The translations under genes were made by a program, and so were the position numbers. The notes under the pieces were generated by a model. That model saw nothing but the letters and a program-made list of their open reading frames with translations. It was not told the DNA's origin and searched no databases. 64,000 nt of DNA from Chelydra serpentina (taxonomy: Eukaryota > Chordata > Testudines > Chelydridae): NCBI GenBank assembly GCA_037349315.1, contig JBAIAC010000059.1, positions 20,430,501-20,494,500 on the forward strand, read 5' to 3'. The first letter of the stretch is position 1, and each line of letters begins with the position of its first letter. Shown piece by piece: positions 54,081-64,000 of the stretch.

Positions 54081-55112
54081 CTACCTTTAAGAAAGGCTTG
54101 GGATTTTTATAATGCAAGAACAAAATAAAGACAGGATGGTGTGAGAGGAAAATAATTTAAGTAACTGGGGTTACAATAATTTTAAAATGTGGCAAATAAC
54201 AAGTGAGAATATTTTAAGGGCTTATGTATTGACGTCCAAAGTGTGTGGAAATTTCCTTAGTAAGAAACCCTCCTGTAGAGAAGGCTTTTGGTCTTTAGTT
54301 ACGTGGTCCTATTTTCAGCAATCCAACTCGTTTCCATATGACCAGAATTGTGGGAAGAGTGTTAAAACAAAGAGCTGGGATTCATGTAAATTTCAGCGAC
54401 TATTGACAAAAGCTGCTGGCGCGCCGTTTATCTTTTAAAAAGGGGAAGAGTAAAACGCTGACCTTTAAGACCTGAATCATTGAGTCACAAGAGATTTTGC
54501 ACTTCCTTTGAAAGTTCATCTAGATAACCAGGCACCACTGAACACTGACATCAGTCTGGGATATCACTACGTTTAACTCAGTATTTAATGTATTTAAGTA
54601 ACCTTGATGTTTCTATGAGAGGCAGCAGGAATAAATACCTAGCTCTTGTGTAGGCGAATCCACTACGCTTTTATAAAAAGAGAAGTGCAAAATAAAGACT
54701 CGATAGCAGAATATTTAGGAATAATTCTAATTAAAATGAGAGAAACTGAACACTTTCTATAACATCTTTAAACTTTCTCACCCTACTTTAAACACAGAAT
54801 TTAAACATCAACACTACAAAATAAGAAAATGCTGGGGGGGGGGGGTGGTTACATTACACAGATACAGAAATTGAGACAAGAGGTTTAATTATGTGCTGCA
54901 GTTCTCACTCAGAGCCTGGAATGGAGTCAGGATCTTAGTTTCAAGCTTGATGCTTTAACCACAAAAAGCTATCCTTCCCTGCCCCTAAAGAATACTTCAA
55001 AACAGGCTTTTTACCTATTGGCACTCTTGCCTAGGAACTGGTTGTTATTTCTCTAGTGGCAGTTGACTACAAAAGTATCTAAGCATAAGGAAAGTTGTAC
55101 TAAAATACTTGA
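54081..55112. other. Intron 1 stretch, nothing recognised
   Basis: No gene or repeat was classified. A short G run lies near 54834. Confidence 0.5.
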
Positions 55113-55162
55113 AAATAAGAAAGAAAGAAATACTTGTGGCACCTTAGAGACTAACAAATGTA

Positions 55163-55208
55163 TTTCAGCATAAGCTTTCGTGGGTTAGAACCCACTTCAT
55201 CGGATGCA
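55163..55208 (-). ncRNA. Hammerhead-ribozyme-like motif, coding-element copy
   Basis: On the minus strand: CCGATGA, a 7-bp stem II (GTGGGTT with AACCCAC), GAAA, stem III GC-UUAU-GC, then UG. The G at the cleavage position should prevent cleavage, and the first U of CUGAUGA is C. The fold is otherwise intact. Penelope-like elements as a class are known to carry hammerhead motifs in their terminal repeats. Confidence 0.5.
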
Positions 55209-55413
55209 TGGAATGGAACATACAGTGGACAGATATTTATACAGTCAGAGAAACATGATAAGGTGGAAGTGCCTATACCGACCTTAAGAGGCTAATTAAT
55301 TGAGAGGAACCATAACAGCAGGGGAAGAAAAACCTTTGAAGTGATAAACAAGATGGCCATTGTGGACAGTTGACACACAGGTGTGAATGATCATTAATTT
55401 AAGGGAAATAGAA

Positions 55414-56240
55414 TCAATTAACGTAATGGCCAAGCCATTCCAAGTCTCTATTTAATCCTGAATTGATGGTATCTAGTTTGCATATCAATTCAAGTTCAAC
55501 AGCTTCTCGTTGTAGCCTGTTTTTTAAGTTCATCTGTTGTAAAATTGCGACCCTCAAGTCTATCACTGAGTGGTTAGGGAGGTTGAAATGTTCTCCTACT
55601 GGTTTTTGAATGTTATGATTCCTGATGTCAGATTTATGTCCGTTTATTCTTTTGCATAGAGACTGTCCAGTTTGGCCAATGTACATGGCAGAGGGGCATT
55701 GCTGGCACATGATGGCATAAATCACATTGGTAGATGTGCAGGTGAATGAGCCCCTGATGGTGTGGCAGATGTGATTAGGTCCTATGATGGTATCATTTGA
55801 ATAGATATGTGGACAGAGTTGGCATCGGGCTTTGTTGCAAGGATAGGTTCCTGGGTTAGTGTTTTTGTTGTATGGTGTGTGGTTGCTGGTGAGTATTTGC
55901 TTCAGGTTGGGGGGGCTGTCTGTAAGCGAGGATTGGTCTGTCCCCCAAGATCTGTGAGAGTGAGGGATCATCTTTTAGGATAGGTTGTAGATCTTTGATA
56001 ATGCGCTGGAGAGGTTTTAGTTGGGGGCTAAAGGTGACGGCTAGTGGCGTTCTGTTATTTTCTTTTTTGGGCCTGTCCTGTAGTAGGTGACTCCTGGGTA
56101 CTCTTTTGGCTCTGTCAATCTGTTTTTTTACTTCAGCAGGTGGATATTGTAGTTTTAAGAATGCTTGATAGAGATCTTGTAGGTGTTTGTCTCTGTCTGA
56201 GGGACACTTTCTTATTTTCTTTTTGCTGACACAGACTAAC
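55414..56240 (-). pseudogene. Penelope-like ORF C-terminus with GIY-YIG endonuclease
   Basis: The 3' frame (55414-55971, 185 codons) shows a Cys motif (CNKARCQLC), then VIYAI and YIGQTG of the GIY-YIG nuclease. The expected catalytic Arg lies in LCKRINGHKSD and the Glu in VGEHF. The upstream frame (to ~56240) includes DRAKRVPRSHL and LKPLQRIIKDLQPIL, the linker before the nuclease. The two frames are offset at a seven-base run (55909-55915), so this copy is broken. The reverse transcriptase is absent. Confidence 0.82.
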
Positions 56241-56384
56241 ACGGCTACTACACTGTAACCTAAAATACCTGACGCATTTGTGATGTCAGCAACCCTTGTA
56301 GGGTGGAGAAAAAAACCCACCAGACTACATTCTCAGCAGAAAAAATGGCTATTTAACAGTGTTCTAGTCTACACATTGCTAGAA

Positions 56385-56580
56385 GGGGAAGAGGGATAGC
56401 TCAGTGGTTTGAGCATTGCCCTCCTAAACCCAGGGTTGAGAGTTCAATCCTTGAGAGGGTCATTTAGGGATCAGGGGCAAAAATCTGTCAGGGGACAGTA
56501 CTGGGTCCTGCTAGTGAAGGCAGGGGACTGGACTTGATGACCTTTCAAGGTCCTTTCAGTTCTAGGAGATAGAGATGTGC
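56385..56580 (+). mobile_element. tRNA-headed SINE, GTTCTAGGAG-tail subfamily
   Basis: Head GAGGGATAGCTCAGTGG, B box GAGTTCAATCC, body with CTGTCAGGGGACAGTACTGG and tail GTTCTAGGAGAT. Same subfamily as 37160-37356. Confidence 0.87.
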
Positions 56581-57387
56581 CTATTTATTTATTTATTTTT
56601 AAGAACTCTCCCAAATCCTTAAAGTTTCCGTTCACTTTTAAAGTCAGTGTACCCACAAATGTATAGCAGAGTCCAGAATTTGTATAAAACCCTGTCACAA
56701 CAGTAGCCAAAAACCTGCCTTAAGTCAAAGTATATAAATTGTTCCAGGCCATAAGGTATGATAAATGAAATGTCTTCTCAGAAAGAGATTAAACAAACAT
56801 AAACAAGACAGCTGATGCAACTCTGTCTATACTGCCAACAAGTTGCTTCAGTATTTACTGTATTCCACGTGTAAGAGAGCCGGCAACAGTCAAACTCATA
56901 ATTAATCCCCAAGTCATCTGCTTGGTCAACATATTTTGATGATTTCAGCTACATAAAATCAGTAATTCCTTCACAGTTTAGAGATTTCATTTCATGAATT
57001 TATTGGACACTAGAGTAGTATTTTTGTAGAATGAGCTGTTATGCTGCTCTGCAGATTAGGACACTGCAGTCCCTTCCCTGTTTTTTGTTACAGATAAGGA
57101 CTAGGCAATTGCTTTTCAGCTACACACCATTTAATAACTGTCCAGCAAGCCATCTTCACAAAGGTCACTTGAGTTCATCTTCTAAACCTATACTAGACAG
57201 GCAACTGAGAGAAATACAGACTGCCAAATTTAGCATGGAGGCATGTTTTTCTTTGCCTTTGGAGGATTCCCTTTTATTAAACTTCAGCTGGAAGTGTCCA
57301 GATTGAGCCTCCTCAAGCAAGATGCAAAGCCAAAAGAAAAAGTCCCTGGAATGTATCATACAGTGGGTCCACTGTACATATTGGGGT
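56581..57387. other. Intron 1 stretch, nothing recognised
   Basis: No gene or repeat classified between the SINE and the CR1 copy. Confidence 0.5.
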
Positions 57388-58007
57388 TGCGTTTTTGGAA
57401 AGGGCGATGGAAGGGCGTTTTTGGAAAGGGCGAGGGACGTGATTATTCCCCTCTATTCGGCACTGGTGAGGCCTCATTTGGAGTACTGTGTCCAGTTTTG
57501 GGCCCCACACTACAAGAAGGATGTGGATAAATTGGAAAGAGTCCAACGGAGGGCAACAAAAATGATTAGGGGGCTGGAGCACATGACTTATGAGGAGAGG
57601 CTGAGGGAACTGAGATTGTTTAGCCTGCAGAAGAGAAGAGTGAGGGGGGATTTGATAGCTGGTTTCAACTACCTAAAAGGGGGTTCCAAAGAGGATGGAT
57701 CTAGACTGTTCTCAGTGGTAGAAGATGACAGAACAAGGAGTAATGGTCTCAAGTTGCAGAGGGGGAGGTTTAGGTTGGATATTAGGAAAAACATTTTCAC
57801 TAGTAGGGTGGTGAAGCACTGGAATGGGTTACCTAGGGAGGTGGTGGAATCTCCTTCCTTAGAGGTTTTTAAGGTCAGGCTTGACAAAGCCCTGGCTGGG
57901 ATGATCTAGTTGGGGTTGGTCCTGGTTTGAGCAGGGGGTTGGACTAGATGACCTCCTGAGGTCCCTTCCAACCCTGAGATTCTATGATTCTATGATTCTA
58001 TGATACC
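57388..58007 (+). mobile_element. CR1 LINE 3' end
   Basis: Carries the last ~165 codons of the CR1 reverse transcriptase ORF, a short 3' UTR (GGGGTTGGTCCTGGTTTGAG, GGGTTGGACTAGATGACCTC) and the terminal repeat ATTCTATG with ATTCTATGA units. 5'-truncated, as is usual. Near its start there is a ~25-bp tandem duplication of GCGTTTTTGGAAAGGGCGA. Confidence 0.9.
57415..57909 (+). pseudogene. CR1 reverse transcriptase C-terminal fragment
   Basis: The open frame reads [20 protein letters not shown], then [34 protein letters not shown] and [20 protein letters not shown], ending at a stop at 57907-57909. This is the conserved C-terminal domain after the CR1 RT palm. It stays open over ~165 codons, so the copy is fairly young, but it is only a truncated remnant. 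Confidence 0.85.
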
Positions 58008-58310
58008 AAAATGACGTATACCAGGGAATTTTTCTCCATAAGAAATAATGGTATAAGGGGGCAGCAATGCGTTCACAACTTCACCACACTTGCCTATGGC
58101 AATGCTCTTTTTGCCTAAACAGTGTACCTTTTTACACTGACAGGTTATACAGTACACATTTTACACATAAAACATTGACTAAAATAATGTAGAACCCTAC
58201 TAACACTGTTCAAACATCGAACATTTTAATACAGTGAATACAGAACAGTAACAGTATAAAACATGGTCAATTACATTAAACTTAAGTAGGGGTGGCGGCT
58301 GGTTTTTCTT

Positions 58311-58930
58311 GGGCTAGCTTTTCCATGGCTGGCTTTTTGTTGCAGAAGTCTTAAAAAAGGATTTTATCGACGTCTGCTCTCCTGCATGAATCTCTGAACG
58401 ATAGATCTCCCTGTAGCAAGCCACTGCATCATCGAGAGCCCTGGAGACTTTGGCAGACCATTCACGAAAAGGATCACCGCTCCGTATGGTTTCCGTCATC
58501 TCATCCAGCAATCCAAAGAAACAGGAGAGATTCTTAGTCATCAGACTCCTGGCTTCCTGCCCTACATCACAATCGTCCTTGCTTTCTTTGGCTATCCATT
58601 GTTGGTCCAGCCCAATCTGTTCCTCATTTGTCAGTTGCTCAGCGAGAGACTCCAACGACTCCTGTACATCCTCCTCCTCCACCTCCTCGAAGCAGACATC
58701 CTTCGCCAACTTGACAATTTATTGCTCGAGATCAGGAATGGTATCAAATCCCATTAAGCTGGCCATGCACGGCACTAAAGCCATTCATACATTGTGAAGT
58801 AACCTGTTCCCACGACACGTCAATGTCACGTCAATGACACATTCAAGATATTGTAGGACTTCCAAAACTCCTTTACACTGGGCTTTCCTTCACCTTCCAT
58901 CTCCTTAATCAGTATGGAAAACATCCTCTC
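58311..58930 (-). pseudogene. pogo/Tigger-type transposase C-terminal relic
   Basis: The minus frame 58314-58709 reads MAKDVCFEEVEEEDVQESLE, then AEQLTNEEQIGLDQQ, the TIGD-like tail (EEDVxExLxxxxExLTNEEL). Upstream of an in-frame stop the same frame continues with LHNVWMALVPCMASLMGF-type residues, the end of the DDE_1 domain. A dead copy of a Tigger/TIGD1-like transposon, with ends not resolved. Confidence 0.65.
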
Positions 58931-61591
58931 CGTAGGTAATAAGCCCTGAACGTGGCCAGAGGACACAAATACAGTACTGTACAATAGGGGAATGTGTTCC
59001 AATTCACGTCAGTCCCGATCCGTGCAGACAATGGATATGTGGATCTGGACCAACGTAAATCAAACATGTTCTCCTATTGATGAGCAATGGATATCCGAAA
59101 CAGGTAAGTGAGAGATGTATACCAGGGACCCCCTGTATTCGTGGTATCAAAACAGTCACAGGATTTGCTTTTGATTGTATTGTTTTTCAGACTATTACAG
59201 TAAATTATTATGGCTTGAGGGAAAGTGGTGGCGCCACTGCTGCTGATTACAGTAAGTGTCTGCCTGGCATTACTCCTTTTACAGCTGTACCACTATTTCA
59301 GCTTCAGCTGTGGTTGAGAACAGCCACAAGATCGGAAATATGCTGCTTTTGCTTACTACACTCAAGACTAAAGATAGCAGATTGTGCCTTCTGAGAGTTT
59401 TACTGCAATCAAATTTCACTGTAGTGGCTCGTGTAATTCAGAACTAGAAGATCTTGCTACTGTTCCGATTAAAATTGACAAAGTGAAGAAATTAAGATGT
59501 AAGTGAAATCCTTCAACATTTTATCAGTACAGTCCATTCAACCCTCTGCACTGCTTTGACAGCCTCTGGGTGCCCATCAGAACTCTTAATTAGTGAACAG
59601 GGTCTCATGCCTCACAAACATTAAATAGGATGGGAGTAAAACATACCACTAATATGGCAGATCAAAGTCTCTGCACTTAGCCATGCTGCCTCAGAATTTG
59701 CCAGATTTGTGCATTTAATTATACTTTCAGTAAAATGCTTATTTAACCCACTGCTTTACATCTGCTTATAGCTGGTCCAGAGAGGAGGAGGAAGACCTAC
59801 TCCTGATGCCAGCTTATGTTTATTTTTGAGTTCACATGAGAGAAAGCTATGCTGCAGTGCTGAAAGCCTAAAGTTCAAACCCTACCAATGCCACATGGAA
59901 GTGTGTTGCTACAGCTGCCATTAAATTTTTCTTTTTTGAGTGAGAAATTGCATATAAGAACTATATTATAAGAATATTAGTGTTGCAAAGTGAAGCAAGT
60001 TAGAACTGCTGAATTATGATTACACGGGCTCTGGAAATACTTTTGTGCAGGAAAAGAAGGATAGACTCAAGCACAGCCAGGGCAGGAATGTAAAGCGTAT
60101 CCAAGTCAATTCAGAGTGCATCCGCTCCCTCACACCGAGTTACTTCAGTCTTCCTATTTCTAGGTTTACCACAAGACTTGAAACTGAAAAGGAAGGCCAG
60201 CAAGTCAATTGTCATGGACAAAAGATGGATACAGCGTCACAGTAAGTAATTGCTAAATGGATTGATCCAGTGGTTAGACGTACCTCTGAGCTCAAGTTCA
60301 CCAAGGAGGACAAGCTACTGAAACAGGTCCAAGCCAACCAATGAGACCAAGAATAGCTCGAGACCTTTGTATTTAGGTATTACCATCAGGAAGTTAGAAG
60401 TGATCTTTGTGTGATTTAACCATACATATCAAGTTGTTTTAATATAAGTGGGCCTGCTGTTTCATTACTATAGTATCCATTGATTCAGCATTTGCTTCAA
60501 TGCTTAAGAAAACATCCAGATGTTGCAGGAGTGTTGTTGAGGCTGCACGTCTTCAAGCATCTGAAAGCAGTACCTGGGAGAACTAACACTAGTCAGTCAG
60601 CTCAGTCAGCAGAGTGGCAAACAGCATCCTTTATACTTTCAAATGGTTACTTAACTGGATTTCGCAGTTTATCAGACTTAGAATTTAACAGTTTACAACC
60701 TGTCACCCACCCTCCTTCATTATGTACAATGTGTTCAGTCTCCACCAATGCACTATTCGATTTGAGTACCACCTCTTTCCCCAAAGCTGCAGGGGAATTA
60801 TAAAACCGCTGAAGAACACAGGCGGTCAAAAAACAATGCTTTTGAGAATGAGAAATACTGTAAACAGCTGTTTGTTTTTTGTGTGGTTTTTTTTTTTAAA
60901 ACAGTAAATAAGCCCACAATCAGATAAATATTATAATTCTCTAAAACAGCCTAATCTGAACTAGCTAGATTTACTAAAAACCAGTAGAACAGAAGAGCAT
61001 TTTGGAAAGATACAGGAGAGGGAGGAGTTAAAGATGAGAGATTAATTGATCCTTCTTGGTTTATTCAGTTAGAGTACATTTCAGATCTAGGACATCAGCT
61101 TGGCCGGGTTTTGAGACAGAGTATTTCATATATTTTGATTAGTTCATTATTCAATACTTACTAAATAAGTGAGCTTCTCCAGTAAGATAAGTTGTTACCA
61201 TTGCCACACTAAGCAAATGCATGCATTACATGGACAAATGCAAATTGCTCATGCTACATTTGATGCCCAAGGCGCACACATGCAGGCTCTAATACAGATG
61301 TATCATTCTCAGCTGTACAAAGCCATTTGTTCTTATGATCTTTCCTTTGTTTTTCCAATTGGGTTTGGCTCATCTGGCTGCAAGGCCTTTCAGGGCCTTA
61401 AGAATTAAGAATGTTTAAAGGACAGCTCTTTTCCTTGCAATGCTTTCTTTAATCACCAACTTCAAGGAGGTATATCTTGGTGCAGGGATGGCTCCAGCTA
61501 CTGAATCTAGTAAACTGGGATGTAAAGCTGAACAATGCACGTCTCAACACCTGGATCTGGTTAGATAGGACATTAAATGCATCATATATAA
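58931..61591. other. Intron 1 stretch, little recognised
   Basis: The Tigger relic may extend to about 59130. 59826-59925 might hold an old tRNA-type SINE (GCTGCAGTGCTGAAAG, AGTTCAAACCC). Otherwise no gene or repeat. Confidence 0.45.
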
Positions 61592-62692
61592 CAGGGGTCT
61601 CAAACTCAAATGACGAGGGCCGCATAAGGACTAGGGAATTGGCCCAAGGGCCGCATCACAGACACCCACCCCTTGCCCGGCCCCAACTCCACCCCTTCCA
61701 TGAGGCCCCACCCCTGCCCCGCCTCTTCCCTACCCCCATTCCAACCCCTTCCCCAAAGTCCTCACCCCAACTCTGCCACCTCCCTGCCCCCAGGGGTGCA
61801 GGAGGGGTGTGGGGTGTGGCAGGGGGTCCGGGTGCAAGGTGTGGCAGGGGGCTCAGGGCAGGGAGTGTAGGAGGTGTGTAGGGGGCTCAGGGCAGGGAAT
61901 TGGGGTGTGGGGTGCAGGAGGGGTGAGGGGTGTGGCAGGGGGGTCAGGGCAGGGAGTTGGGGTGCAGGAGGGGTGTGGGCAGGGCTGTCCCTAACTATTT
62001 TGGTGCCCTATGCCTCCACAGGGGTGTGCAGGGGGGCCCCAGGCCTCCACGGGGGGAGGGGGGGGGTTGCAGGGGTGGCTGGCCCCAGGCCTCCATGGGG
62101 GGGGGAGCGGGGGGGGGGGGGGGGCTGGCCCCAGGCCTCCACGGGGGGTAACGGGGTTGGCCACTTCCTGCGGGAAGTGACCTGACCCCAGCCTGCTCCG
62201 TTCCCCTGGCTCCCAGCTGCGCCACCGGCGAGGGCAGGGGAGCGGTTCCCCTCTTCCCCCAAGCCTGGGAGCCAGGGGAGCGGAGCAGGCTGGGGCCAGG
62301 TCACTTCCCACAGGAAGTGGCCAACCTCCACACACACCCCCACCCTCCCGGGAGGCCTGGGGCCAGCTTCCCCCCTCCAGCCGAGGCTTGTGGGGGAGAG
62401 GTGAACCGACCCCCAGCATTCACCAGCAGCGCAGCTGGGAGCCAGGGGAAAGGAGCAGGCTGGGGCCGGGTCGCTCCACTTACCTTGCGGTGAGTACGCA
62501 GTCTTCAGGGGAGTGGGGGTGGGGCTGGGACAGAGCAGGGGCTGGAGCAGCACACAGCTGCACAGGGCACCAGGAAATTTTCCTGATGCCCTACGCAGCT
62601 GCTCGCAGTGCCATGGGGTGGGGTGGGGGGGCGCACGGGGAGCTTGGCACGCTGCCCGGAAGAGCCCGTGGGCCACGAGTTTGAGACCCCTG
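61592..62692. mobile_element. GC-rich composite hAT element
   Basis: The ends CAGGGGTCTCAAACTCAAAT and GTTTGAGACCCCTG are inverted repeats of a hAT type. The flanks are TATATA-rich, so an 8-bp duplication cannot be fixed. The interior is a patchwork: a purine-rich minisatellite, then at ~61984 a CAGGGCTGTCCCTAAC terminus like that of 52687-53009, suggesting a nested relative. Frames of up to 222 codons here are not genes. Confidence 0.7.
61795..61985. repeat. G-rich minisatellite in the hAT composite
   Basis: Imperfect tandem units built on GGGGGCTCAGGGCAGGGAGT and GTGCAGGAGGGGTGTGGGG. Rich in runs of three or more G, so G-quadruplex formation is possible. Confidence 0.65.
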
Positions 62693-64000
62693 CTATATAT
62701 GGTAAAGGCTTAATTACTCAAGATTAATGATTGTATCACACACAGGGCCTGTCTGGAGGCTGTTTTGCCATTTAGATCTCCAGATTTTACAACCCATTTC
62801 CTAAACAAACTAATATGGAATCACAGCAGTTTCCAGAAAATGTTAGATGCAGACAGCTACCCTGAACACCAGGATGTTTTATGCACGACCTTTATTACTG
62901 GACTACGTTTTGGACTGTATGATACTTGCAGTAGGACATTTTTGCTTTTACTCTGATATTACGAATACTGTTTTGGTTCTTTACTTTGTGATCTTTATGG
63001 TTGGCATTCAGCTGGACTACTTAAGACTTAAGTGCCGGACACCACAATTCTTTTGAATTTCTGCTCTCTTTCCTTTGATTTGCATCTTACTGAATCACCA
63101 TCTAAACTGGAATAGGTAGATGGCAGGGCCTATACATTCTGGGTGTGGACGTGCTAAAGGGCAATTGGTCCAGTGAGAGTTCAGAATCCAGTAGGGTAAC
63201 ACCTCTGAGTATTTCTACATTCGAGTCAGTCTAAAAGGTTTTGATTTCAAAGATTCATTTACTGTCTTAAGACACTGCTCTATATCACTAATGAGACAGG
63301 TTGCTAAAACTCCTAAGCATTTTGAACTTGAATACCAACTTATGTTTCATTCTACAGGAATTGTAATACTGCAACTGAATTTTAGATAGTTTAAACAGCA
63401 CACTGGGTAGAAAGTTATATGGAGACAAGTTCCCTGGTTTCGTAATTATTATTACACTCAAGTTACTCCAGTGAGTCAATAGTATCACTGAATATTTCTG
63501 TGGCACTGCTATCTAACCTTATCCAGGAGACCTGTACTCAAATAGATTTTCAGCTCTCGTTTGAAAGAAGTTTCTAGGCCTTTTCCTTAAGGAAAAACGT
63601 TGTTATAGAAGACAATGTACACTGATGGCAAGGGATGGAAGCATGCCACTTTTTTCCTAATCGTGTGTTACCTAGTCACTTTATACAGCTACCTGTGGAG
63701 CTAGTGAAAGCTAGAGCCACAGAACCCTACATTTTGTTAAATTCCTAAGCATATTTGTGAGGGAGTGAGATAGGCGGGAAAGTGCTATGCAGGGTTAGTC
63801 TATAGGAGTATAATGTAGTAGTCTCATTCCGCAGGCAAGTTAGTGATAGAAAGGTAAAGGGAGGTGTAATTTGATCTGTATAAATCTACAGAATCATAGT
63901 TTTGATGGTGTCACTCTGTTGCATGGCAGGAGCAACTTGCTGCCCCCTCCCAGCCCCCAGCTCCTCCAGTTGCTGGAATTTTAATACAATTTTGTTGGAA
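62693..64000. other. Intron 1 stretch to window end, nothing recognised
   Basis: No AP2A2 exon 1, CpG island or repeat family was identified here. Several 60-75 codon frames lack any motif. Confidence 0.5.

Larger units (their letters stand above)
55113..56259 (-). mobile_element. Penelope-like retroelement, 1.15-kb 3' part
   Basis: Flanked by CTAAAATACTTGA (55100-55112) and CTAAAATACCTGA (56260-56272), 12 of 13 bases matching. On the minus strand it opens with a partial terminal repeat (GTAGTAGCCGTGTTAGTCTG). The endonuclease end of the ORF follows, then the 3' terminal repeat with a hammerhead-like motif (55163-55208). The reverse transcriptase is missing. The longest Penelope copy in the window. 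Confidence 0.88.

Noticed and set aside
62008..62676. A 222-codon minus frame and overlapping 98-142 codon frames
   Set aside because: All lie in a GC-rich transposon; Pro/Gly/Arg-rich translations in several frames at once are a base-composition effect.
50299..64000. AP2A2 exon 1 or promoter
   Set aside because: I looked for the MPAVSKGDGM coding sequence on the minus strand and did not see it; GC-rich patches here belong to transposons with defined ends.
1..64000. CRISPR arrays, operons and bacterial features
   Set aside because: Spliced gene structure and vertebrate transposons throughout; no regularly spaced repeats with unique spacers.

Overview
The window is vertebrate nuclear DNA, and its repeats point to a cryptodiran turtle. 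They include tRNA-headed SINEs with a CR1-like tail, CR1 3' ends with the ATTCTATGA repeat, Penelope-like elements, many hAT-type DNA transposons with 8-bp target duplications and a DIRS-like fragment. A crocodilian is the less likely alternative. The species call is an inference from repeat families recalled from knowledge, not from a search.

The only host gene I can support is AP2A2 (alpha-C large subunit of the AP-2 clathrin adaptor), on the minus strand. Sixteen internal exons are visible, numbered 2 to 17 here because exon 1 should lie above position 64000. They run from exon 2 (50230-50298) down to exon 17 (1611-1700) and encode about residues 24-766 of roughly 939. Every internal junction keeps frame. 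All complete introns are GT-AG, but the last visible donor, after exon 17, reads ATATCCTTG, the signature of a U12-type AT-AC intron. Exon 1 and the last ~170 codons (most of the appendage) are outside the window.

Layout: 1-27420 holds exons 3-17, with short introns carrying scattered repeats. 27421-50229 is one 22.8-kb intron filled with transposons: two oppositely oriented palindromic hAT elements, a 1.26-kb hAT with perfect duplications, a Tigger-like element, three SINEs, Harbinger-like MITEs, CR1 pieces and a solo LTR. 50299-64000 is part of intron 1 and holds Penelope copies, two hAT elements with perfect 8-bp duplications, a CR1 reverse transcriptase tail, a pogo/Tigger transposase relic and a GC-rich hAT composite.

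The most unusual signals are the probable AT-AC intron in AP2A2, Penelope-like insertions with snap-back (inverted) structure and hammerhead-ribozyme-like cores, a 27-bp micro-inversion inside one hAT arm, and a 35-bp exact repeat in two introns that no repeat family explains. Most other long open frames are chance frames in GC-rich transposons.
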